Positions 7,868 through 16,000 of a stretch of 64,000 nucleotides of DNA are shown piece after piece. Below the pieces are notes generated by a model that saw nothing but the letters and a program-made list of their open reading frames with translations, did not search any database and was not told where the DNA came from. How positions within the stretch are numbered: the first letter of the stretch is position 1; each line of letters starts with the position of its first letter. Made by a program: the position numbers and the translations under genes. The stretch covers positions 1 to 64,000 of the forward strand of contig JAAVUU010000004.1 of NCBI GenBank assembly GCA_018449595.1, in the 5' to 3' direction. The DNA is from Rhizobiales bacterium dw_265. Lineage in GTDB: Bacteria; Pseudomonadota; Alphaproteobacteria; Micropepsales; Micropepsaceae.

Positions 7868-7951
7868 TTTCGTTTTGGGCGCACGCACAATCCATTGCGC
7901 TGCAAGTGACAGCTTGAACATAGCGCCGCCAATCTCGATCAGATCGCGCCG

Positions 7952-8257
7952 CTAAGGCACCGTCGAATTCCTTACCTGTCCAGACTGCGCCAGATCGCGA
8001 ACCATGGCCAGAAAGACGGGAATTTGCTTGGCATCCGCAAGCCAGAATTCCGCGCCGGATTCTCCCCATTGCTTTTCGAGATCGGCAAGATCATAGGGCT
8101 GAGACAAAAGTGCATCCAGATGGGATGCCAGCGCCTGCGAACGCGCCCGGCCAAGCCCAATCAGGATTTCACCAAATCCTTGCATGGCATCGCCCTCCAG
8201 AAAGAAATCCTGGTGAAGCTGGCCGAGAAACCGGTTCAGTTCGTCAGAAAAATTCAT
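7952..8257 (-). CDS. Orphan CdiI-type immunity-like protein
   Basis: 101 aa from ATG 8257. The pattern ELNRFLGQLHQDFFLEGD, then a helix with LASHLDALLSQPYDLADL and a C-terminal FLAMVRDLAQ, resembles small contact-dependent-inhibition immunity proteins: a short helical protein with an HQD-type motif in helix 1. No toxin lies directly upstream, since the preceding gene is a broken immunity paralogue. It is best read as an orphan immunity gene. The family assignment is from pattern memory and should be tested with a profile search. Confidence 0.6.
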   Translation of the reverse strand: MNFSDELNRFLGQLHQDFFLEGDAMQGFGEILIGLGRARSQALASHLDALLSQPYDLADLEKQWGESGAEFWLADAKQIPVFLAMVRDLAQSGQVRNSTVP

Positions 8258-8282
8258 CGCTTATTCGTCCAAGAAGTTGCAA

Positions 8283-8478
8283 TTACTCTGGCTTGCGCAA
8301 CGCATCCTGGATGATATCCAGCAAAGCCAGCGCTTCCTGGCGTGTCGCCCCGACCCGCGTGAAATTCACCCTCTCCCATCAACTCGACGGCGTCATTGAT
8401 GCAGTTATTTATGATTCCAAGATCGTTGTCCGATATCTCAACGGAATAAAGGTCGGGGCCTTTCTTTTCGATCTTCAT
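8283..8478 (-). pseudogene. Frameshifted immunity paralogue C
   Basis: The frame opens at ATG 8478 with MKIEKKGPDLYSVEISDNDL and IINNCINDAVELM, closely matching immunity genes at 9919-10116 and 9007-9198. Around 8358 the frame must change. In the alternative frame the rest reads TRVGATRQEALALLDIIQ and ends at TAA 8283, again matching the paralogues. Without the shift the frame continues to 8254 with unrelated sequence. No toxin is paired with it. It is a broken orphan copy, or carries a sequencing error. Confidence 0.75.
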
Positions 8479-8517
8479 GTCATCGTCTCTTCTGCGCGTC
8501 TAAGTACCTTTGACCTG

Positions 8518-8883
8518 TTACTGGTAGATTACGGAAATACCTTCGATTTCCTTAGACCTGCGGAATATCTTTTCCGATGTTGGAACGACGATACGCATGC
8601 GATACCCGGACAGCCACACGACATTCAGGGCGGGCTTTCCGGAAATGCCGAAAAATGGCGGATAATTATCAAACGAGAAGCTCCGCCTCGACGGCACAAC
8701 GCTAACCTGTGTATTGGAATCGACTGTCGCGCTACAGTCCCGGTGAAAGACAATCAGGGCTTTGTCATTGTCCGGCGAAGGCACAACATGCTCGATGAGC
8801 GTATCGCAAGGATCGAACCGAGCAAAAAAATAGACCGCCATCGCACCAACCGCAATGAAAGCAAATCCAACCCAGCGGCGCAT
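8518..8883 (-). CDS. DUF5412-like membrane-anchored protein (probable immunity)
   Basis: 121 aa from ATG 8883 with GGTGGAG about 10 nt upstream. One N-terminal membrane segment (VGFAFIAVGAMAVYFFA) is followed by an extracytoplasmic domain: PSPDNDKALIVFHRDCSATV, STQVSVVP-like strands, and VVWLSGYRMRIVVPTSEKIF. This strand/Cys pattern resembles DUF5412 proteins. It directly follows a fragment of an Ntox44-type toxin 3' end (8884-9006), so it may be the cognate immunity gene. That pairing is inference from position. Confidence 0.6.
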   Translation of the reverse strand: MRRWVGFAFIAVGAMAVYFFARFDPCDTLIEHVVPSPDNDKALIVFHRDCSATVDSNTQVSVVPSRRSFSFDNYPPFFGISGKPALNVVWLSGYRMRIVVPTSEKIFRRSKEIEGISVIYQ

Positions 8884-9006
8884 GCGCGCCAATCTCCACC
8901 GTATTTTGTGCGATAGTATTGTATTCCGCGCATAATCCAATCCTGATCTTTAGGATCGTCTCCATATGCTGGCGCGGATGAGGTGGCGCAGCCTCCTTGC
9001 TTTGAA
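8884..9006 (-). pseudogene. Remnant C-terminus of an Ntox44-type toxin
   Basis: Between the stop of immunity B (9007) and the DUF5412-like start, one frame reads SAPAYGDDPKDQDWIMRGIQ followed by YYRTKYGGDW. The G-D-D-P-x-D-Q ... I-x-x-G-x-x-Y-Y pattern is characteristic of the end of Ntox44-type toxin domains. No start codon or upstream toxin sequence remains; the rest was presumably replaced when the A/B module inserted. The frame runs on into the next gene without a proper stop. Confidence 0.5.
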
Positions 9007-9198
9007 TCAGGATCGCAGGCCGGAAAGAATATCGTCCAACAGGCCTCGCACCTCCGCCCTTGTAGCGCCCACACGCGTACTCATCTCATCGTCACCCATG
9101 TCATTATTGAGATTCACAATACAGTCTTTGAGAATTCGCAACTCCTCGCCAGTGAGGTCAATTGAGAATACATCTTTGGATTTCCGGTTGACTTTCAT
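9007..9198 (-). CDS. Small immunity-type protein B
   Basis: 63 aa. ATG 9198 overlaps the restored stop of toxin B as ATGA, indicating translational coupling. It is paralogous to A (9919-10116) and C (8283-8478): an N-terminal strand (VFSIDLTGEELRILKDCI) and a C-terminal helix containing STRVGATRAEVRGLLDDI. No signal peptide or membrane segment. Probably a cytoplasmic inhibitor of toxin B, which is itself frameshifted. Confidence 0.6.
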   Translation of the reverse strand: MKVNRKSKDVFSIDLTGEELRILKDCIVNLNNDMGDDEMSTRVGATRAEVRGLLDDILSGLRS

Positions 9199-9846
9199 TG
9201 ACGCCTCTTCACATCATCCACGTATCGTTCCCCATCCACAGGCCGGAAAGCTGTGCCACCATCACGGTCGGCGGGATTCAGAAAAACAACCGTATTAGAT
9301 AACCCATCGTAGAATATCGTCCTATTGCGTGGCAAAATCTTCCACACGCGAGGGATTATTCAATGCGCCGCTCACGATTGAATTCAATTGTGCCTGAGAT
9401 GGAAACCCGAACTCCGCCGCATGATCCTGAAGCGCATGACCGCTGGATATTCGCGCCGCAACGCGCCCTTTGGCGGCCTCTACCTCGCTCTTATACGCAT
9501 TGACGATCTCTTGATCGGGTGGAGTTCCATCGGAAACATATGACAGGTAGGGATTGTCCGGCTCCAATCTACGGAGCGTCCTGACGCTATTGTTGACGGA
9601 TTCCTGCCGCAGTTCGGCCATCGGATTTTCGATGATCGAACGTCGGGGTGTTTCCTCGTCCTCCGCGCCGCCCGCCACCCGCACCCAGGCCGCATCCGTC
9701 CATTGCCCGCCATCGGGATTTCCGGCCGGCACGCGCGGCTGGCTTGGGTTGTACTTCCACGCCAGCTTCATCAGTGCCCATTCCATCTGGATGGCCGCCA
9801 AGTCGGCGCGCAGGCGCGATGTCTCGCAGCGAACGAACCGGCTCAC
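9195..9846 (-). pseudogene. Frameshifted polymorphic toxin B
   Basis: GTG 9846 overlaps a duplicated spanin tail stop as GTGA. The product begins MSRFVRCETSRLRADLAAIQ and carries QPRVPAGNPDGGQWT, then follows toxin A closely (MAELRQESVNNSVRTLRRLE). The frame stops at TAG near 9322. Removing one base there lets it continue RTIFYDGLSNTVVFLNPADR and DGGTAFRPVDGERY, aligning with toxin A, to TGA 9195, which overlaps the immunity B start. A recent one-base insertion, or a sequencing error, is the simplest reading. Confidence 0.78.
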
Positions 9847-9905
9847 GGCGTCACCGCCTGTTCCAGATGCGTCAGCGGGTCGGCATTCTCGCGCCCGGCG
9901 CCGAG
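9843..9905 (-). pseudogene. Duplicated 3' end of the spanin gene
   Basis: The bases before toxin B encode GRENADPLTHLEQAVTP and a stop, nearly identical to the C-terminus of the spanin-like gene (ARENADQLTHLEQAVTP) that precedes toxin A. This marks the left boundary of a tandem duplication unit of spanin tail, toxin and immunity gene. It has no coding role apart from providing the GTGA overlap at the toxin B start. Confidence 0.8.
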
Positions 9906-9918
9906 CGCCACCGGCTCA

Positions 9919-10116
9919 TCATTTCCGCCCATACAGTGCGCCGTGGATGGCATCCAGCAAAGCCTGCGCTTCTTGCGGGGTGGCACCTACGCGAGAGGGG
10001 AATTCCTCGGGACTGATCAGGTCGAGTGCGTCGTTGATACAATTATTGATGATTCTCAAATCATCCCGTGCGATTTGGACGAAAAAAAATCCTGGCGCTT
10101 TTTCCTCAATCCTCAT
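9919..10116 (-). CDS. Small immunity-type protein A
   Basis: 65 aa from ATG 10116, one base after the toxin A stop (TGA C ATG), so coupled translation is likely. An N-terminal strand region (FFFVQIARDDLRIINNCIND) is followed by a helix with FPSRVGATPQEAQALLDAIH. It is paralogous to genes B and C in the same array. Small soluble proteins coupled to a toxin-type gene are normally immunity proteins; no experimental family assignment is claimed. Confidence 0.65.
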   Translation of the reverse strand: MRIEEKAPGFFFVQIARDDLRIINNCINDALDLISPEEFPSRVGATPQEAQALLDAIHGALYGRK

Positions 10117-10117
10117 G

Positions 10118-10768
10118 TCAATTTTCTCCCAGCCCATCGAAATATCTCTGGCTCGTTTTGAACATTGTTCCGCCGTCGGGGACAGCGGGATTGACAATAA
10201 CCAGAAATTTCCTGGCGGCATCGTAAAATCCGGTCCGTCCGCGCGCAAGGTCACGAACCTGAGTGAAAGGATCGCTAATCACCTGGTTGACGATCTCACC
10301 AAATTCCGCCCTACTCGAAGCACCAACTTCGATCGCATGAGCGTCGAATGCGTGCCCGGACGCGATCGCATTCGCCGCACGAAGTTGAGCGGCTGCAACT
10401 TCATCGCTATAGGTATCAACGATGGCTTGGCTTGGCGCCTCTCCATCGGAAACATATGTCAGATAGGGATTGTCCGGCTCCAACCTGCGCAGGGTTCGGA
10501 CGCTGTTATTGAAGGATTCCTGCCGCAGCTCGGCCATGGGATCTTCAATGATCGAGCGCCTGGACGTTTCTTCGTCTTCCGCGCCGCCCGCAACTCGAAT
10601 CCCGCCCGCATCGGTCCATTGCCCGCCGGCTGGATTTCCGGCAGGTACGCGCGGCTGATCTGGGCGGTACTTCCACGCCAGCTTCATCAGCGCCCATTGC
10701 ATCTGGATCGCCGCGAGATCGGCGCGCAGCCGCACATACGGCGCTTCGAAAGACACAGGCCGCCTCAT
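10118..10768 (-). CDS. Polymorphic toxin A (putative RNase-type C-terminus)
   Basis: 216 aa. ATG 10768 overlaps the spanin-like stop as ATGA, placing it in the lysis operon. Residues about 1-50 carry the shared module (RLRADLAAIQMQWALMKLAW, QPRVPAGNPAGGQWT). A helical middle region follows. The C-terminus (RGRTGFYDAARKFLVIVNPA then PDGGTMFKTSQRYFDG) has the short R-T-x-F-Y-D ... G-G-T-x-F pattern seen in small RNase-like toxins of the BECR fold; this is tentative. No signal peptide. It is coupled to immunity A. Confidence 0.65.
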   Translation of the reverse strand: MRRPVSFEAPYVRLRADLAAIQMQWALMKLAWKYRPDQPRVPAGNPAGGQWTDAGGIRVAGGAEDEETSRRSIIEDPMAELRQESFNNSVRTLRRLEPDNPYLTYVSDGEAPSQAIVDTYSDEVAAAQLRAANAIASGHAFDAHAIEVGASSRAEFGEIVNQVISDPFTQVRDLARGRTGFYDAARKFLVIVNPAVPDGGTMFKTSQRYFDGLGEN

Positions 10769-11331
10769 GGCGTCACCGCCTGTTCCAGATGCGTCAACTG
10801 GTCGGCATTTTCGCGGGCGGCGCCGAGATTTTGGACGAGCAGGGCCGCAGCCTCAGACAGTTTAACGTCAGAGGCGGCGTCATCAGGCTGGCCGGGGGCG
10901 ACACGGGCGGCAACGTCGCCAGGGTCGGCGCCGCTGGCGGCGGCGTCGAGCAGCCGCACAACACCCCAAGGCACAACACAAGCGGCATCACTCTTGGCAT
11001 CGACATGATTGGGCACCTCTCGGATCACGGTTTGAATCTGGTTCTGGATGGTCTGGCCGTTCGCGGCATGTGCCCGCGCCGCGTCGTCAGCGGCGCTGGC
11101 CAGTTGCGCGCGCGCCTGTAGTGCGGCGGCCTCGGCCTTGGCGTCGGCCAGGTCGCGCGCCGCGATCTGCTGCTGCAGCCCCGCGACCTGGGCCTTGTAG
11201 CCGCCGCCGACAATCGGCCAGCCGTCGATGCGACCCGTCTGCCATGCAAGCCCCACCGCCAACAGCAGCGCACAGGCGCTCGCCACCGGCCCGGCAATTT
11301 TGCCGCCCAGCCACTCCAGTATCGCCGTCAT
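10765..11331 (-). CDS. Rz-like inner-membrane spanin
   Basis: 188 aa. A single N-terminal membrane segment (PVASACALLLAVGLAWQTGR) is followed by a long Ala/Gln-rich coiled coil (VAGLQQQIAARDLADAKAEA onward) and a Pro/Asp-containing periplasmic tail. This is the usual shape of an i-spanin, which links inner and outer membranes in the last step of phage lysis. It lies 4 nt after the holin-like gene and overlaps toxin A. No o-spanin lipoprotein was found embedded in it. Confidence 0.62.
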   Translation of the reverse strand: MTAILEWLGGKIAGPVASACALLLAVGLAWQTGRIDGWPIVGGGYKAQVAGLQQQIAARDLADAKAEAAALQARAQLASAADDAARAHAANGQTIQNQIQTVIREVPNHVDAKSDAACVVPWGVVRLLDAAASGADPGDVAARVAPGQPDDAASDVKLSEAAALLVQNLGAARENADQLTHLEQAVTP

Positions 11332-11335
11332 GCCG

Positions 11336-11554
11336 TCAGTCCTTGTTCTGCTTCACCAGCCGCCCGCCAATTCCCAGCAGCAGCAATCCCACCGACACCG
11401 CCGTCACCAGCCATGCGGGAAAATGCGTCTTCAGGTCATCGGGCATCGCCGCCCAGGCGCCCTGCACGGCCACCACCAGCGCCATCGCCTGCAGCGAAAA
11501 CCAGCGCCAGGCCCCCTTCCAATTTTCAACCAGCCGTTCCTCAACCGGCTTCAT
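11336..11554 (-). CDS. Holin-like small membrane protein
   Basis: 72 aa with two hydrophobic segments (FSLQAMALVVAVQGAWAAMP and AWLVTAVSVGLLLLGIGGRL) and a charged C-terminus (KQNKD). Size, topology and position between a tail-fibre gene and a spanin-like gene fit a class II holin. It overlaps the end of the fibre gene by 14 nt. No canonical endolysin gene lies beside it. Such short proteins cannot be assigned by motif, so the call rests on context. Confidence 0.6.
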   Translation of the reverse strand: MKPVEERLVENWKGAWRWFSLQAMALVVAVQGAWAAMPDDLKTHFPAWLVTAVSVGLLLLGIGGRLVKQNKD

Positions 11555-13052
11555 GCGCCGCCTCCAGCGCCGCGACGCGCGCCGCCAGGGCTTCGACCAT
11601 CGCGTACAGATCCTTCACGCCCCACAGCGCCAGATGCCCGAACGGCTCCGCCGAGGCATGCCATGCATCGTCCTCGTCGCCGGGCCTGGTAATGCCCAGG
11701 CGATGCGGCATCACCTCCCAGGCCTGTTGCGCCAGAACGCCGAAGCCCTTGGCGCCGGTCTTCTTCCAGGCGAAGTCGCCGACCCACAAGGCGCGGATGG
11801 CGGCGCGGTAGTCGCCCTGGTCCGCCAGTACGGTCTTCAGCCGCGCATCGGAGGTGGTGTTGTAGGCGGTGGCCGTGCCCGTCGTGGTCACCGTGCCGAC
11901 ATTGGCGCCATTGAAATTGAATTCCGCCAGGTTGGAGTTGGCATTGTCCACCCGGAAGTTGGCGCAAGCCCCGAAGACCGCACTGCGATAGAGCGACAGC
12001 GCCCATCCCGAACCGGCATCGACGATGGCGGCCTTGGCGTTGTTGTTCCAGCCGCCATTGGCGGCGGTGCCGACCAGGAAACTGCCATCGGGGGCGAAGC
12101 GGCTTATCTCCGCGCTATTTCTGCTGAAAATCATCGGCGCGCCGGCGCCGCAATTCAGCGTCAGGCCCGACGTGGCATTGACGTATCCATAACTCGCCTG
12201 AAAAGCGCCGGACGAGGCAAAGCCGGTTCCCAATATTCCCAGATAGAGATCGTTGGCGCCGTTGCTGGTGTTGAAGACGGCCTGGGCAACGCCCCCCGGG
12301 GAATTGTTCAGCAGCTTTGCGAGGCTGATGGCATTCTGGTTGTTGGTGATGTCGAGCATGTTGCCCGGCGCCATGCCCAGGCCCAACGCATTCGCCTGCA
12401 GGTTGGCGGCAACCGGCTGGCCGCTGGCGCGGCTGTAAGACTGGCAGCGCCAGTTGCCGGATGCGTCCGAGGCGAACACCGCCGTGTCGCCCGCCGCCGT
12501 CACGATGCTGGCCGCGCCGGGCAGGATCAGCGACACGGCATTGTGGGTCAGGGTCAGCGCCTGGGCGAACCGCACAAAGCGCAAAAGACTGGCGCCGCTG
12601 CCGAAAGAGGCGATGGCGGCCGTGCCGGTGACCTGGACGAACAACGAAGCCGCCGCGCCCAGATCGCAGGTCGCCGCCGAGGCGATGCTGACTTCATTGG
12701 CGCTGATCAGCGCGTTGCTGTCGATCCACTGCCCGTTGAGATAGACGATATAGGCATTTGTCGTCGCCACGAAGGCGCGCAACCCGTTGAAGGGTACATA
12801 GGCCCGCCACGCCCCGGCGATGCGATAGACGATCTTGTAAGCCTTGCCCGTCCAGTCGCCGGCGGGCGCGCCGCCCACCAGGTACATGTCGCCATCGGCG
12901 GGCGATGACGGCGGCGTGTCGACGAACTGGCCCTTGAGGCAGATGTCGGTGAAGGCGTCGATCTGCTCCAGCGCCGCATTCACCGCCATCGGGTCCATCT
13001 CGGCGCCGTCGATCATCTCGCCCAGCGCCAGGCGCGGGGTGTTACCGGACAT
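11541..13052 (-). CDS. Tail fibre protein with DUF2793 head and S74-type chaperone tail
   Basis: 503 aa from ATG 13052, inside the last codons of gp15 (stop 13042). The N-terminal 90 residues (PRLALGEMIDGAEMDPMAVN, DGDMYLVGGAPAGDWTGKAY) match the DUF2793 pattern. A long Ser/Ala/Asn-rich beta region follows. The C-terminus (SDARLKTVLADQGDYRAAIR, GVLAQQAWEVMPH) matches the self-cleaving intramolecular chaperone of S74-type tail spikes. It probably binds the recipient surface at the particle tip. Its presence behind gp15 gives the GTA-like cluster a host-range module. Confidence 0.75.
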   Translation of the reverse strand: MSGNTPRLALGEMIDGAEMDPMAVNAALEQIDAFTDICLKGQFVDTPPSSPADGDMYLVGGAPAGDWTGKAYKIVYRIAGAWRAYVPFNGLRAFVATTNAYIVYLNGQWIDSNALISANEVSIASAATCDLGAAASLFVQVTGTAAIASFGSGASLLRFVRFAQALTLTHNAVSLILPGAASIVTAAGDTAVFASDASGNWRCQSYSRASGQPVAANLQANALGLGMAPGNMLDITNNQNAISLAKLLNNSPGGVAQAVFNTSNGANDLYLGILGTGFASSGAFQASYGYVNATSGLTLNCGAGAPMIFSRNSAEISRFAPDGSFLVGTAANGGWNNNAKAAIVDAGSGWALSLYRSAVFGACANFRVDNANSNLAEFNFNGANVGTVTTTGTATAYNTTSDARLKTVLADQGDYRAAIRALWVGDFAWKKTGAKGFGVLAQQAWEVMPHRLGITRPGDEDDAWHASAEPFGHLALWGVKDLYAMVEALAARVAALEAAHEAG

Positions 13053-16000
13053 ACAAGGCCTCCTGTGTTTGGCGCCCCCGGCCGACAGCGGCCGAGAGCT
13101 GGTAGACATTGACGATCAGCGGATTGGGCAGGCCGGCGGGAAAATCCGCCGCCTGCTGCGCCGCGCTGTAGATCTGGCTGTGCTGCGGCACGCCGGAAAA
13201 CGTGCGCACCGCATGGGTGCCGTCGGTGATCTCCAGATCGTAAGCCTCGAACGCCTCGCTCATCGGCGTGGCGGCGGCCATGATGTGGGAGGCGGCGGGG
13301 GCGCGGTCGCGGCGCAGCCAGGAAATCGCCAGGTCGCCCGCCGCGGTCCAGTCGAAGCCGACATGGCAGGGTGCAAAGGGGATCAGGCCCGCCGCCTCGA
13401 AACGCTGCGCCGATCCCTGCCAGGAAATGTCCGACACCGGCTTCGACTCCGGCCCCCAGCGGTAATTGAACGCCAGCCGCGCCTGGCTCTGCGTCAGGCC
13501 CGGTTGCGCCAGGGCGGAATCCAGCACCACCACCCGCGCGCCCGCGGGCACCGGATCGCGCATCTGCATCTCGCTGCCACGCCGCCCGCGCCGCAGGCGG
13601 GTCAGGGTATACTGGCCCGGCCCGGTCAGGGTCGCGGTGGCGAACTGCACCACCTCCCAGCCGCCGTCCGGATTCTGCACCGCAAGGGCGTTGACCCCGC
13701 CCAGCAGCGCCGCATCGGCCACCGACGACAAGACGCCGTTGACCAGCCTGACGCACAGAGTGTTGGCGTCGTCCCAGCGCCAGGGTGCGGCGGAATAGAA
13801 ATCGCTGGTGGTGACGCCGAAGCCGCAGGGCCGGGGCAATGTTGTGTCCAGCGCATAGTCGCTGTCACTGGCGCTGCGCATGACCGCCACCGCGCCCGGC
13901 CAGGGATTGGCATAGGCGCCGATGAAAGGCGCGGCGGTGTTCTGGCCGTCCGCCAGCCAGGGCAGATCGAGGAAGAACAGCAGGATGCGGCCCGGCTGGG
14001 CAACCGTCTGGACCAGCGCCGGGGCCCGCGCCGGGCCCGCATAAGCATCGTACAAGGAAGGATCGGTCGCCACCGCCTCGATGGCGCGCGCCGCATTGTC
14101 TTCGATCTGGGTCAGGCGCAGCCGATGTGCCCGCCCGCCCGCCGTCAGCATCATCTCGTCGGCGGGATCGAGCGCCAGCCGCGACGGCGGCAGGGTGAAC
14201 TTGGCGCTTTCGCGCATCACCCAGGCATCCTGCAGCAGCGTCTGGCCGATGCCCATGGCCTGGCCCTGGTCCATCACCAGCGGCAGGCTGGAGGACGCCA
14301 CGCGGTTGGACTGGCCGGTCAGCCGCTGCGCCTGGACGCTGGCCTGGCGATAATCCTGATCGCCATCCATGTAAGCGATGCGCGAAACCTGCGGCAGGTC
14401 GCTTTCCTGCGCCCGCACCAGCGAGAAACCCGCCGTATCGTCACCGCCCAGCACCAGGTCGCCGCTGCCCGCGCTTTGCGCCACGGCGCGGCCGCGCATC
14501 ACAAACCGGATCGCGCCATCGCTTTCCACGGCATCGAAGAAATAGGCCGTCGCCAGCGGTGTGATGGCGTCGCGCGCGCTCATCGCCTCGGTGACGGCAT
14601 AGCCGGTGACCAGTCCGTCCAGCCCGCTGACGTCATAGGCGGCGAAGCCCGCATCCGCGCACAGCCGCGCCACCAGGTCGGCCAGCGGCACCGTGCCCAG
14701 CCGCCCGTTCAGCCAATGACCGAACTGATAGTTTTCCGCATCGCCCCACACCGCCGCCAGGGCGGGAAATTCCGGAAAGGGCCGCGCGTCCCAGCACCAG
14801 GCATAGATATTGGCGGCATCGACCATGCCCGGATTGTTCGCCGGGTCGCGCCAGAAATTGAGATGCGCCTCCAGGAAGCGGCGCTGGATCAGGTCGTCGC
14901 GCCCGCCGCTGGAAAAATAGGGCGCCGCGCTTTCGCTGGACTTGGGATCGAAAAAGACATTGGGCTGGTTGCTGCCGCGATTGATGGCGGGACAGCCCAG
15001 CTCGGTCAGCCAGACCGGCTTGGTGGAAGGGACATAGCCGGTGGGCGTGGCGCTTTCGCTGCCGCCGGGCCGGTCATAGTGATGGTTGCTCCACCAGTTC
15101 CACAGATCCTTGGCGCGGAACACCCAGGGCTTGCCCAGCCCGTCTGTGATCGGGCTGCGCGTCTGGGTGGCGCGGTCGGCGTCGCTGGCATAATACCAGT
15201 CATAATCCTCGCCGCCCTTGATGTTCGACGCCAGATAGGCGGGATCGTAGATCGAAGGCGCGATGGCGGCATCAAGATGGCTGTCGCCATCGCGCCAGTC
15301 CGACAGCGGCAGGTAATTGTCTATGCCGATGAAATGAATATTGGGGTCCGACCACAGCGGGTCGAGATTGAACAGCACGCCATCGCCGGTCTGGTGGTTG
15401 TTGTATTCCGACCAGTCGGCGCCATAGCCGATCCTGGTGCCGTCGCCCGCCAGGATGGCGGCGACATCGGCCGCCAGCGCCTTCAGCGCCACCGCCGCCG
15501 GATAGGTGACCGCATCGCTGCGGCTGCGCGTCAACCCGCGCAGTTCCGAACCGATCAGGAAGGCGTCCACCCCGCCCGCGGCATGACACAGATGGGCATA
15601 GTGCAGCACCATGCGCCGCCAGCCCCAGTCTATGCCGCCGGTCCATGAGACGGTCGTGCCGCTGACGGCGAAGTCACCCACGGCAGCACTGCCGAAGAAA
15701 TGCGCCACCTGGGTCGCCGCTGCCGCCGTCGTATCGTCGGTCGCCAGGGCGATGATGCGGCCGCGCCAAGGATAGACGGGCTGGCCCGCCGCGCCGGTCG
15801 CGGGATCGGTGAGCGCATTGCCCGGCGCGATGTCCATGAACAGAAAGGGATTGAACATCACCCTGAAGCCACGCGCCTTGAGGCCGGCGATCGCCTGCAC
15901 CACCGCCGCATCGCAGGGCGTGCCGCCATAGGCGGGGCGGCCATCGCGCTGGCTGACCAGATGCGCGTCGGCCCGCGCCACGCCATTGACGCTCCAGGTC

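Noticed and set aside
7952-8257. Immunity gene for toxin E
   Set aside because: It lies upstream of toxin E and is separated from it by the repeat. The coupled downstream membrane gene is the better partner.
8754-9074. A full gene in the frame containing the Ntox44-like remnant
   Set aside because: The frame starts inside immunity B and ends inside the DUF5412-like gene. Only the ~40 codons between them resemble a real protein, so it is listed as a remnant.
12844-15648. A 934-codon plus-strand open frame
   Set aside because: Antisense of gp15, which has clear GTA motifs. No domain is recognisable in the plus frame.
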